Assembly: GCA_964595485.1 (NCBI GenBank)
Contig: CAZQQN010000010.1
Coordinates: forward strand, 21,799-85,798
Length of the DNA stretch: 64,000 bases
Reading direction: 5' to 3'
Source of the DNA: CAZQQN01 sp964595485
GTDB lineage: Bacteria > Bacteroidota > Bacteroidia > CAILMK01 > CAYYUA01
A program made the position numbers and the translations under genes. Below the pieces are notes generated by a model, which searched no databases, was not told the DNA's origin, and saw nothing but the letters and a program-made list of their open reading frames with translations. Of this stretch, positions 49,626-59,263 are shown piece by piece; position 1 is the stretch's first letter; the number at the start of each line of letters is the position of its first letter.

Positions 49626-52600
49626 TTACCTCCTCATCCTAAATTTAATCTGACCTTGAAAGCGGTCAAGGTCATTCTTAATTGACTTCGAAAATTCAGT
49701 CTGATCTGCCCGCTTGCTAGCCCGCCTTAATTGGAACAATCCTGACATTGCGCTTCTAATCTTACGCTTGGCTTGCTGCTGTTTTGCACGGGAAAGGCTA
49801 AGCAAATAATCCAGGTTATCAGCAAGGGTTTTGTGAAGTTTCTTTCCCCATTTAAGGCCCTTTTCCTCAGCACCGGCCCTGTAGTATTTTTGTACCAGAG
49901 GTGTTGTACTTGACTCAAAATGTACTTGTTCATTGGGAAGGTAGTGAAAACAGGTGTCGATCACATTGATCGCTTTCTGATTTTCATTATTGGCTATTAA
50001 AGCCTGGCTTAGACGACTGAAATTGTTACGATAAATACGGAAATTTCTACGAGTAACATAGCCAAGATAAAGGCTTGAATCCGGCAAGCCACCCCACTCA
50101 AAATCGTTCATTACCGTATTATACATCTCTTTGGCATCAATCATCCCTTTTCCGCGGTAATTGGTGTTATTCTTCACAGGAGACAACTTATAGGATAAAC
50201 CTTCCTGAACCAAATGATTATTTTGTTTGAAATATTTATTACCCGGTACCTGTTGGGTGAAATAGATAGGACGAGTCCAGTCAGTACTGGCTATCAGATC
50301 CATTATCATAAGATCAGATAAGAGAAGGGTTGACCTATTCAGTTTTATCCGAACTTCATCAACAATATGTTCGGCATTCCTTTCATCCACTACACCAGAT
50401 TCCACAGCTTTCTGGCTATCCACGTTTATTTTGAGCTTTTTGGTGGGTAAGTAATTGAGCCTTTCTCCACCCCTTGTTCTAACTTTGGTATTTTGATCAT
50501 CACTGGCAATAAAATCCATAATGCGATCCAGGCTGTAATGTTTATTCGGATTAAGGTTAGCACCATCTGTATACCGAATCATTTCCCTTTTCCCATCCTT
50601 TATTTTATGGTTTGTTATTGTNNNNNNNNNNCTTTATTTTATCAGGCGTTAAGTGATTAAATTGAAGCCCCTCGGATTGATAATTATCTTTTCTTAGCTG
50701 CTCTACGTACCAGTAAGCGTTCATAAGGTTCAGGTTTATCACCCTTACATCCGTACGTATACCCTCTACTTCCTGCGCATACCATAGCGGGTATGTTTCA
50801 TTATCACCGTAAGCAAAGAATACAGCATTCGAATCGAGGGATCTTAAATGGTTTTTTGCGAGGGAAATGGTTGTGTAACGATCCGAGCGGTCATGGTCAT
50901 CCCATGTCTGGCTCCCCAAAACCGTAGTTACCAAAAGTAAGCCTGCTAAAGTTGCTATAATACCTGCTGCAGATTGGCCTGTAAATTTTTTCAAATAATT
51001 AACAATCGCCATTATTCCTATACCAATCCAAATGGCAAATGAAAAGAAAGATCCAACCAACGTGTAATCACGTTCGCGAGGCTCTCGCGGAGGCTGGTTT
51101 AAATATAGTATCAAAACAATCCCTGTCATTAGGAAAAAGACCAATACCGTAAAAGCGTCCCATCTGCGGGTGTTGAAATGGAATAATAAACCAATCAGTC
51201 CAAGTAAAAATGGTAGAAAGTAGAGTTTATTCCTGGCCTTATTATTTTTTAAGAAACCTGGTAAATTACTTTGCTTAGCCACATTCCCTAAGCTCTGATC
51301 TAAGCCGCTAATACCACTCAACCAATTGCCTCGCCAAAACTGACCATGTCCTTGAATATCATTCTGACGACCAACGAAATTCCACGCAAAATACCGCCAA
51401 TACATGTGCCCTATCTGGTATTTGAAGAAGAACTCCAGGTTATCAGCAAAGGTGGGGTCTTCATTTTTTCCAATATTTACCCATTTTCGGTAAGCGCCTT
51501 TTCTATCACCTCTGGTACTAACCATTCTTGGAAACAGGGTCTTATCTTCGTCAGCGTATTTAGGATTCGGTTTCTCCCCCGTATTAATGTATCTATTTTC
51601 TCCCTGCCGGTATTCGATATCACCGCCCTCTGATGGAATTCGTTCCGCATTGAAATAGCGGCCATATAACAAAGGGCGGTCACCATATTGCTCACGGTTT
51701 AAATAGGAAATCAGATTAAAAACCGTTTCCGGATTATTCATATCAATAGATGGATCCGCTTGCGAGCGGATAACAACCATTGAATAAGAGGAAAAACCAA
51801 AAAGGATAAAAGTAAATGCAATTAAGGCTGTGTGAAAAATGACTCGCTTATGTTGGTAAGTATAGTACAAAGCCCAAATTAAAACCCCAAATACGAGTAT
51901 AATGGTAAAAAATATGCCAGACCAGAAAGGTAATTGAAAACTGTTAACAAACAACAATTCAAACTGTGAAGCCAACCACGGTAGGGTTTTTATAACAACA
52001 GTATTTATAATAAAAAGAGAGAAAACCCCGATTAAACCGGTTATCAGAATACCCTTCCAGCCAATGTTATCAAATTTCCGGAAGTAGTAGATAAAAGCAA
52101 CAACCGGAACAATTAGTAAACTCAATAAGTGAACACCAATACTCAGACCAACCAGGTAAGAAATAAGGATAAGGTATTTTATGCTTCCTTTTTCATTGGC
52201 CCGGCTTTCCCACTTCAGACCTAACCACATTACCAATGCCATAAAAAGTGCCGACAAGGCATAAACCTCGCCTTCCACAGCTGAGAACCAAAATGTATCA
52301 GTGAAAGTAAAGGCAGTTGCCCCAACTAAACCGCTGCCAATGATTCCTATCACTTGTCCTTTATCAGGAGTTTCATCAGCACTTACTGCGATTTTCCTTG
52401 TCAACATGGTTATGATCCAGAATAAAAACAGCACAGCAAAAGCACTTGTGGTGGCTGATTGTCCATTAATCAAAATAGGGACCCACTCAGCAGAAGGGGC
52501 AAAAAGGGAAAATATCCTGTTTAACATCAAAAAGAAAGGTGCTCCCGGTGGGTGAACAACCTGTAACTTATAAGATGCTGCAATGAATTCACCACAATCC

Positions 52601-52707
52601 CATAGTGGTGTAGTTGGCTCAAGCGTACTGTAGTAAACAATGGCAGCGAAGATAAAAACGAGCCAGCCGAAGGCGTTATTGATTAAGGAAAACTGTTTTT
52701 CTTTCAT
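49626..52707 (-). CDS. DUF2723 (GT117/TMEM260-like) membrane protein, interrupted by an assembly gap
   Basis: A large membrane protein of ~1025 residues. The N-terminal half has about twelve helices and the DUF2723 start GWLVFIFAAIVYYSTLEPTTPLWDCGEFIAASYKLQVVHPPGAPFF, seen in protein O-mannosyltransferase-like proteins. The C-terminal half is soluble and helical (LNYLPTKKLKINVD, LLLSDLMIMDLIAST). Ten N at 50622-50631 break the frame; both flanks read family sequence (LTPDKIK before, TITNHKIKDGKREMIRYTDG after), and the frame relation shows the true gap is a multiple of three. So one intact gene is expected. Confidence 0.85.
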
Positions 52708-52864
52708 GGAAGTTTAATTCACTTAACAAGTTTTGTAGCTTTCAAAATTAGTCAAACATTCGTTAAACCAAAGAATGAATGGGACTGATTTAACGGTCTA
52801 TTTTTATTCCCGCAAAAATAGCATTTATAGATAAGCACTGAGGGGGACGATACCAAATTCATCA

Positions 52865-53110
52865 CTATTCTGAAACATCATAGTAATATTTACCAATGGC
52901 TAAACTGCCCAAGAAAATTGCGAATATACCCGCGTAAATACCATCATGCCAAAACTGAACTCCCAAAAAAACCGCTAAAACCAGGAAGAAGAAAACATTG
53001 AGCAAATGCTCATTTTCAAACACCAGCGATATGCGGTTTGCCAGCACTTTCTTTACGAAAAAAACTAACAGTAAAGCAATAACAAAATAATGTTCAAAGG
53101 AAAATTCCAT
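52865..53110 (-). CDS. Small membrane protein of unknown function
   Basis: An 81-residue protein with three predicted membrane segments (HYFVIALLLVFFV, LLNVFFFLVLAVFLGVQF, IYAGIFAIFLGSLAIG) separated by short polar loops. No family is recognised. It lies between dprA and the DUF2723 gene on the same strand. Coding is supported by codon use and clean hydrophobic blocks, but not proven. Confidence 0.55.
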   Translation of the reverse strand: MEFSFEHYFVIALLLVFFVKKVLANRISLVFENEHLLNVFFFLVLAVFLGVQFWHDGIYAGIFAIFLGSLAIGKYYYDVSE

Positions 53111-53175
53111 TGTTTTAGTTTTAATACGTTAAAGAGGGCTTTATTTCAAGTTTCTTATTCATAAAAGTAAAAAAT

Positions 53176-54276
53176 TTAAGCCGGGGCATAATTATCACCC
53201 GGCAAAGCTTTCACAAGCCCCTTCATTTCCATTGTAAACAAAATAACAGACAATTGAGAAACCGGATAAGCTAAGTCATAGGCAAGTTTATTAATATGGA
53301 CCTTTTCGTCCTTATTCAAAGAACGTAAAACGATATCCTCTTCCTGTGATGTTTCAACAGGTTCTTGTTTTTTCTGTTGTTTACCGGATTTCCCGGGTTT
53401 TTCCCATCCCAGGTGAAAGGCTACATCGGTCCCGTTTTCAACCAAATAGGCTTTATGCTGTTTTATAAGTTGGTTACATCCTGTTGATCGATTATCCGTT
53501 GATTTTCCCGGCAACGCCATTATTTCCCTGTTATAGGAGTAAGCAATTTCCCCGGTAATCAGAGCTCCTCCTTTTTCTCCTGTTTCAGCAATAAGAAGCC
53601 CATCTATTGTTCCGGCAATGATTCGGTTACGTGCCGGAAAATTATCAGGCAAAGGCTTCATGGTTGAAGGAAATTCCGTGAGAAGGCCACCCTGACTAAG
53701 CATCTTTTCTGAGAGGTTAGCATTCTGAGCAGGATACAAATACTTCATTCCATGTGCTAAAACCCCAATGGTGGGAAGGTCGTTTTTTAAAGCAGCTTGG
53801 TGGGATGCTTCGTCAATACCATGCGCTAAACCACTTACAATGGTTATATCAAAACCCGCTAAATCTTCTACAATTTTATGCACCATATCTTTTCCATAGC
53901 TTGTTGCACGCCTTGTACCCACAATGCCTAAAGTTTTTGGCTTATTCAGTGCTCCCTGTCCTTTGAAAAATAAAAGAGGCGGTGCATCATCAAGATCTTT
54001 AAGGCGTTCCGGGTAATTAGCTTCTAAGAAATACAATGGCACAATATCATTCGCTTCAATGTAATGCAATTCCTTCTCTATATCCTCCTCTTTAACAGAT
54101 TTAATGTTATCACCGATTTGTTTGCCAATACCGGGTATTTTAGCGAGGTTGGTTGTTTTTTCCTTAAGCACTCTCTCTGCACTGCCGCAGTAGGCAATCA
54201 GGTTTTTAATTAGAACCGGTCCTAATTGCGGAGTCATTTGAAGGTGTAATAGGTTATGAAGCGTTGAATGTTCCAT
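53176..54276 (-). CDS. dprA: DNA processing protein DprA
   Basis: A 366-residue protein that protects incoming single-stranded DNA and loads RecA in natural transformation. A helix-hairpin-helix is near the N-terminus (IPGIGKQIGDNI); the Rossmann domain has GIVGTRRATSYGKDMV, VSGLAHGIDEASHQAAL, GLLTEFP and FPARNRIIAG; a winged-helix DML1-like tail follows (ILFTMEMKGLVKALPGD). Length is typical. Confidence 0.93.
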   Translation of the reverse strand: MEHSTLHNLLHLQMTPQLGPVLIKNLIAYCGSAERVLKEKTTNLAKIPGIGKQIGDNIKSVKEEDIEKELHYIEANDIVPLYFLEANYPERLKDLDDAPPLLFFKGQGALNKPKTLGIVGTRRATSYGKDMVHKIVEDLAGFDITIVSGLAHGIDEASHQAALKNDLPTIGVLAHGMKYLYPAQNANLSEKMLSQGGLLTEFPSTMKPLPDNFPARNRIIAGTIDGLLIAETGEKGGALITGEIAYSYNREIMALPGKSTDNRSTGCNQLIKQHKAYLVENGTDVAFHLGWEKPGKSGKQQKKQEPVETSQEEDIVLRSLNKDEKVHINKLAYDLAYPVSQLSVILFTMEMKGLVKALPGDNYAPA

Positions 54277-54391
54277 TTACAATGCACTTTAAATAAGCAT
54301 TAGGAATAAATTGAATGGTAACCTTTAAGAGCAAAATTTATAAATTTAAACGATTTTTTATAGCTTTACAGCCATTAACAAAACAAGGCTT

Positions 54392-55762
54392 ATGCAAACG
54401 GAAAATAAATTTTTACTGGAAGAAGGGCAGTTGCCCATGTATTGGTATAACATCCAAGCGGATATGCCAAATCCTTTAAAGCCCCCCCTTCACCCTGGTA
54501 CTCATGAACCGGCTGGTCCGGAAGACCTGGCTCCATTATTTCCGAAAACCTTAATTGAACAGGAAATGACCCAGGAAAGGTGGATCCCGATCCCGAAAGA
54601 AGTAAGGGATATTTATCAATTATGGCGCCCCACCCCTTTATACCGGGCTACTCGTTTGGAACAAGCATTGGATACGCCTGCAAAAATTTATTACAAGTAC
54701 GAAGGTGGTAGCCCACCGGGCTCTCACAAGCCTAATACCGCAGTGGCCCAGGCTTTTTACAATAAAGCTGAGGGCATCAATCGTATTACCACTGAAACGG
54801 GAGCGGGTCAGTGGGGAAGTGCCTTAAGCTTTGCCACTCAACGCTTAGGAATGGAACTGGATGTTTACATGGTCCGCATAAGCTTTGACCAAAAACCTTA
54901 TCGTAAAAATCTTATGTGGGTATGGGAAGGCAATGTCTATCCTTCACCCAGTAATAACACACAAAGTGGCCAGCAAATACTTGAAAAGGATCCTAATTCA
55001 TCGGGGAGCTTAGGCATAGCTATTTCTGAAGCAGTTGAAATGGCTGCACAAAGGGAAGATACGCACTATGCCCTTGGTAGCGTCCTCAACCATGTCCTAC
55101 TGCACCAAACCGTTGTTGGCCTGGAGACTAAAGAGCAGATGAATATGGCTGAGGTTGAGCCTGATACGGTTATTGCTCCATTTGGCGGTGGTTCTAACTT
55201 TGGGGGTTTTACATTCCCCTTCCTTCATCAAAACTTCGCTTATGACAAAGGCTATCGTATACTGGCTGTTGAACCTTCCTCCTGCCCTACGCTTACGCAA
55301 GGGAAATTCCTTTATGATTATGGTGATGCTACCGGCTATACACCGTTAATGGCCATGCATACGCTTGGCCATAATTTTGTACCGGCTCCTATTCATTCAG
55401 GTGGGCTTCGGTACCACGGAGCAGCGCCATTGGTTAGTCAACTATACAAGGATCAAACAATAGATGCAAAAGCGCTGGATCAAATCACTTGCTTCAGGGC
55501 TGGTATCCAATTCGCTCAAACAGAAGGTATATTGCCTGCACCGGAAGCGAATCACGGAGTGGCTGCAGCGATTCAAGAGGCGCAAGCGGCCAAAGAAAAT
55601 GGTGAGCAGAAAACCATCTTGTTTAACCTCTGTGGGCACGGCCATTTTGATATGACCGCTTATGATGCCTTTTTCAACAATCGTCTGGGTGAGCACCATT
55701 TTACCGAAGAAGACCTGGCCACGAACCTGGAAGCATTAGCATCCCATCCAAGGGTTGATTGA
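54392..55762 (+). CDS. trpB2: Tryptophan synthase beta chain, TrpB2 type
   Basis: A 456-residue PLP enzyme that condenses indole and serine. It is the TrpB2 subgroup: long N-terminus with MYWYNIQADMPNPLKPPLHPGT, then YYKYEGGSPPGSHKPNTA with the PLP Lys, TTETGAGQWGSAL and PFGGGSNFGG as phosphate loop. TrpB2 enzymes work without TrpA and may serve as indole-salvage or serine-deaminating enzymes. No trpA lies nearby, consistent with this type. Confidence 0.92.
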   Translation: MQTENKFLLEEGQLPMYWYNIQADMPNPLKPPLHPGTHEPAGPEDLAPLFPKTLIEQEMTQERWIPIPKEVRDIYQLWRPTPLYRATRLEQALDTPAKIYYKYEGGSPPGSHKPNTAVAQAFYNKAEGINRITTETGAGQWGSALSFATQRLGMELDVYMVRISFDQKPYRKNLMWVWEGNVYPSPSNNTQSGQQILEKDPNSSGSLGIAISEAVEMAAQREDTHYALGSVLNHVLLHQTVVGLETKEQMNMAEVEPDTVIAPFGGGSNFGGFTFPFLHQNFAYDKGYRILAVEPSSCPTLTQGKFLYDYGDATGYTPLMAMHTLGHNFVPAPIHSGGLRYHGAAPLVSQLYKDQTIDAKALDQITCFRAGIQFAQTEGILPAPEANHGVAAAIQEAQAAKENGEQKTILFNLCGHGHFDMTAYDAFFNNRLGEHHFTEEDLATNLEALASHPRVD

Positions 55763-55909
55763 CAGAACTTTAGTAACTATTGATTTTTGTTAAAGCAAAA
55801 CCAACGGCAGGGGAATTTCAAAGGTTTGATTTAATAGACTTACAAACCCAAATTTAAACAAGGGTGATTCAAATAATATCCCTAATTAAACAACCCCATT
55901 GTTAAGCAA

Positions 55910-55946
55910 AAAAAAGCTGCAAACCAAGTTGATTTGCAGCTTTTTT
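55910..55946. terminator. Bidirectional intrinsic terminator between trpB2 and rplT
   Basis: A 14-base perfect stem (55910-55923 with 55933-55946, core AGCTGCAAA/TTTGCAGCT) with a nine-base loop. The A-run and T-run give U-tracts on both strands, so it can end the converging trpB2 and thrS-rplT transcripts. Confidence 0.9.
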
Positions 55947-55974
55947 ACAATTTAGATTAAAAACCTTTTAAATC

Positions 55975-56319
55975 TTACTGAACCTTTTCCACAACAGACT
56001 GAAAGGTCTGAGGGTTATTCATAGCTAGATCTGCTAATACTTTGCGATTAAGTTCAATGTTATTGGCTTTAAGCTTACTCATGAACTGCGAATAGGACAA
56101 GCCATGAGGCCTTACACCAGCATTAATTCGCTGAATCCATAGCCTTCTGAAATTCCTTTTTTTAGCCCTACGGTCACGGTAAGCAAAATTGTAAGACCGC
56201 TCTACAGCAATTCTCGCTAATTTGTAAACATTTTTCTTACGGCCATAATAACCTTTGGCCTGTTTAATAACATTCTTTTTTCTTTGCCTGGTAGCAGGCT
56301 TATTGGTCGCTCTTGGCAT
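55975..56319 (-). CDS. rplT: 50S ribosomal protein L20
   Basis: A 114-residue basic protein with the L20 pattern MPRATNKPATRQRKKNVIKQAKGYYGRKKNVYKLA and YAYRDRRAKKRNFRRLWIQRINA-like core. It binds 23S rRNA early in assembly. It is last in the thrS-infC-rpmI-rplT operon. Confidence 0.97.
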   Translation of the reverse strand: MPRATNKPATRQRKKNVIKQAKGYYGRKKNVYKLARIAVERSYNFAYRDRRAKKRNFRRLWIQRINAGVRPHGLSYSQFMSKLKANNIELNRKVLADLAMNNPQTFQSVVEKVQ

Positions 56320-56352
56320 AACATTATTTTTTAGGTACTACAGATATCGTGT

Positions 56353-56553
56353 TTAACGGCCACGAGCCAATAATTTATTTACCCTTCTTCTTGAGGATTC
56401 ATCCAATTCTACAAACTTACTAAGCCTGTTTTTTTGCTTGTTGGTTTTATTCCGGAGCAAGTGGTTATGAAAAGCTTGCTTTCTCATTATTTTCCCACTA
56501 CCGGTAATCTTAAACCTTTTTTTCGCCGCCCTATTGGTTTTCATCTTAGGCAT
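56353..56553 (-). CDS. rpmI: 50S ribosomal protein L35
   Basis: A 66-residue protein with the L35 signature MPKMKTNRAAKKRFKITGSGK and a basic C-terminus (HNHLLRNKTNKQKNRLSK). It follows infC by 17 bases and precedes rplT by 33. Confidence 0.96.
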   Translation of the reverse strand: MPKMKTNRAAKKRFKITGSGKIMRKQAFHNHLLRNKTNKQKNRLSKFVELDESSRRRVNKLLARGR

Positions 56554-56570
56554 ATCACTAATGGTTTTAA

Positions 56571-57128
56571 CTATTTTTTACCTGATTTTGGACTCATGAA
56601 AAGGGTCATTCGCTTACCTTCTAACTTGGGCATTTGCTCTACCTTTCCTATATCTTCCAACTCTTGCGCAAATTTTAGCAGTAAATACTCGCCCCTTTCT
56701 TTATGAACAATGGTTCTACCTTTGAAATGAACGTAAGCTTTAACTTTATTGCCACCTTCTAAAAATTTACGACCATGGTTTAATTTAAAATTGAAATCAT
56801 GGTCATCGGTATTGGGGCCAAACCGGATTTCTTTTAATTCGGTTTTAGCACTTTTTTGTTTTTGTTCTTTTTCTTTTTTCTTCTGCTCGTAAATAAACTT
56901 ACCGAAGTCGATAACTTTACAAACAGGTGGGTCACCTTCGCTATATATTTCAACCAAGTCAAGGCCCCTTTCCTCGGCAATCTTTTGAGCTTCTTCAAGC
57001 GGTACTACCTGGTTTTCCACATCATCGCCCACTACCCTAACTTCATCTGCCCGGATTTCATTGTTTATCCGGTAATTATTCTTTGGATCCCTTTTACTAC
57101 CAGCTTTTTTACGCTTCTTAGGTGCTAT
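56571..57128 (-). CDS. infC: Translation initiation factor IF-3 with a probable AUA start
   Basis: IF-3 checks the start codon on the 30S subunit. The first ordinary start (GTG at 57032) would remove the N-domain. The frame runs on upstream through YRINNEIRADEVRVVG, the classical IF-3 N-domain sequence, to an ATA at 57126-57128, placed five bases after AGGAGG at 57134-57139. No ATG, GTG or TTG lies in this stretch. IF-3 genes often use rare starts (AUU in E. coli) so that IF-3 represses itself. The start therefore gives 186 residues, normal for the family. Confidence 0.88.
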   Translation of the reverse strand: MAPKKRKKAGSKRDPKNNYRINNEIRADEVRVVGDDVENQVVPLEEAQKIAEERGLDLVEIYSEGDPPVCKVIDFGKFIYEQKKKEKEQKQKSAKTELKEIRFGPNTDDHDFNFKLNHGRKFLEGGNKVKAYVHFKGRTIVHKERGEYLLLKFAQELEDIGKVEQMPKLEGKRMTLFMSPKSGKK

Positions 57129-57133
57129 AAGAA

Positions 57134-57139
57134 CCTCCT
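57134..57139 (-). promoter_or_regulatory. Strong Shine-Dalgarno of infC
   Basis: The minus strand reads AGGAGG five bases before the proposed AUA start. Such a full Shine-Dalgarno is uncommon among the genes of this window, most of which have only A-rich leaders, so it supports the unusual start. Confidence 0.75.
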
Positions 57140-57155
57140 TTTTTTGTTTTACAAT

Positions 57156-59126
57156 TTATTGATCAAAAGGGACATGCGCTTCTTTAGCCACTTGATTTGC
57201 AAATGCTTCCATTGATAAGCTTCCTATATCCCCTTCTGTATGCTTTCTGACCGAAACAGTTGATTGCTCCGCTTCCTTTGCACCAACAATAGCCATGTAA
57301 GGTATCTTTTTTACCTCTGCATCGCGTATTTTGCGACTTATCTTTTCATCGCGGTCATCAATTAACGTGCGAATTTCTGAATTATTTAGGTATCTGCCAA
57401 TATTTTGAGCATAATTTAGCACATCATCATTAATGGGTAATATAGCTACTTGATTGGGAGAGAGCCACGTGGGGAAATTTCCGGCATAATGTTCTGTCAA
57501 AAAGCCTAAGAACCGCTCATGCGTGCCCAAAGGCGCACGATGAATACAAATAGGAATATCTTCATCATTGTTCCGGGTAACGTAAGTAAGCCCAAAGCTT
57601 CTTGGTTGCGAAAAGTCAACTTGGTTTGTGGCAAGGGTAAATTCCCTACCTAAAGCACTCCAGACCTGGACGTCAATCTTGGGACCGTAAAAAGCTGCTT
57701 CATCCGGGATTTCCTGGTAGGGTATCCCTGAATTGTCAAGAACGTTACGAACCATATCCTCAGTTTCCTTCCAAAGCTGCGGCTGATTCACGTACTTATC
57801 ACCTAATTTTTCTGGATTATGGGTTGAAAAACGCATCAAGTAACGGTCTATGTCAAAAACTTTGAAGTACTTCAAGTACATATCATTAACCGCTCTGAAT
57901 TCACTTTCAAACTGCTCAGGCGTACAGTAGATATGGGCATCATTCATTTGCAGGGAACGAACACGCATGAGCCCGTAAAGCTCACCGGATTTCTCATAAC
58001 GGTAACAGGTGCCGTATTCTGCTAAGCGAAGGGGTAGTTCCTTGTAACTTCTTTTTGTATGGGAATAGATCTTATGATGATGGGGACAGTTCATGGCTTT
58101 CAGGTAATAAAACCCACCTTCCTCCAATTCCATTGGCGGAAACATGGAATCTTCATAGAAAGGCAAATGACCACTGGTGTGGTACAATACATCTTTTGCT
58201 ATGTGAGGTGTTTTTACCCTGTAATACCCTGCTTTTTCTTCTGTTTTTTTAGCCAACTCCTCTATTTTTTCGATCATCAGGGCACCATTCGGGAGCCATA
58301 AAGGAAGGCCAGGGCCAACATCATCGTCAAAGATAAATAGCTCCAATTCCTTGCCCAATTTACGGTGATCCCGCTTGCTTGCTTCTTCCAACCATGCGAG
58401 GTATTCGTCCATCAATTTCTGTTTGGGAAATGTGATGCCGTATATCCGGGTTAATTGCTTGTTATTTTCATTACCCCGCCAGTAAGCTCCGGCAACATTC
58501 ATGAGTTTGATGGCTTTTATGTATCCGGTATCCGGAACATGCGGACCACGGCAGAGATCATAGAAATTCCCCTGTTGGTAAAAGGTAATCTGATCATCGG
58601 CCAATTCATCTATCAACTCAAGCTTGTACGTGTTGTTGTGCTTCTTGTAATAATTGGTTGCTTCTTCTTTTGAGACTTCCTGCCTTTCGTAAGCATTTTT
58701 TTGCCGGGCTAATTCATACATCCGGTTTTCGATTTTCTCTACCATGTCGGATGAAATCTGCTCACCCCCAAGGTCTACATCATAATAAAAACCCTGATCG
58801 ATCGGTGGGCCGATGGTAAACTTAACATTCGGATAAAATTCCTGGATGGCTTCGGCAAGCAGGTGAGCTGAAGAATGCCACAGTACTTTTTTGCCTTCAT
58901 CGCTCTCCCACGTAAGGATCTCAACTTTGCCATCCCCTTCGATGGGCAACGTCAGGTCTTGTATCCGGTCATTAATCTTTAGCCCTAAGGCTTCTTTTCC
59001 CAGCTTATTACTGATCGATTTAGCGATATCCATTCCTGTAATACCCTCGTCAAATTCCTTTACCGATCCGTCCGGTAGTTCAAGTTTTATCATGGGTTCG
59101 GGTTTCTTTTGCTTAGATAAAGCCAT
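57156..59126 (-). CDS. thrS: Threonine-tRNA ligase
   Basis: A 656-residue enzyme that attaches threonine to tRNA. An N-terminal TGS domain (MIKLELPDGSVKEFDEGITG) is followed by the editing domain (HSSAHLLAEAIQEF), the class II core with NCPHHHKIY (zinc Cys/His) and RAPLGTHERFLGFLTEHYAGNFPTWLSP, and the anticodon domain. The -7 box at 59143-59150 supports the ATG at 59126 over an internal ATG at 59093. It is the first gene of the thrS-infC-rpmI-rplT operon. Confidence 0.97.
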   Translation of the reverse strand: MALSKQKKPEPMIKLELPDGSVKEFDEGITGMDIAKSISNKLGKEALGLKINDRIQDLTLPIEGDGKVEILTWESDEGKKVLWHSSAHLLAEAIQEFYPNVKFTIGPPIDQGFYYDVDLGGEQISSDMVEKIENRMYELARQKNAYERQEVSKEEATNYYKKHNNTYKLELIDELADDQITFYQQGNFYDLCRGPHVPDTGYIKAIKLMNVAGAYWRGNENNKQLTRIYGITFPKQKLMDEYLAWLEEASKRDHRKLGKELELFIFDDDVGPGLPLWLPNGALMIEKIEELAKKTEEKAGYYRVKTPHIAKDVLYHTSGHLPFYEDSMFPPMELEEGGFYYLKAMNCPHHHKIYSHTKRSYKELPLRLAEYGTCYRYEKSGELYGLMRVRSLQMNDAHIYCTPEQFESEFRAVNDMYLKYFKVFDIDRYLMRFSTHNPEKLGDKYVNQPQLWKETEDMVRNVLDNSGIPYQEIPDEAAFYGPKIDVQVWSALGREFTLATNQVDFSQPRSFGLTYVTRNNDEDIPICIHRAPLGTHERFLGFLTEHYAGNFPTWLSPNQVAILPINDDVLNYAQNIGRYLNNSEIRTLIDDRDEKISRKIRDAEVKKIPYMAIVGAKEAEQSTVSVRKHTEGDIGSLSMEAFANQVAKEAHVPFDQ

Positions 59127-59142
59127 TGTTCAAATAACTGTG

Positions 59143-59150
59143 CAAAGTTA
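59143..59150 (-). promoter_or_regulatory. -7 box for the thrS operon
   Basis: The minus strand reads TAACTTTG, matching TAnnTTTG, 16 bases before the thrS ATG. No -33 TTG is at the normal distance. Confidence 0.45.
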
Positions 59151-59263
59151 GGATGAATCTCATTCATGGAAAATGACCAAACCCTATTATGGTAAGGGTA
59201 ATTTTATGCCGGTGAAGCATAGGTTAAAGACAGTGGCATCCCAAAAATACTTTTCCGGGGATT

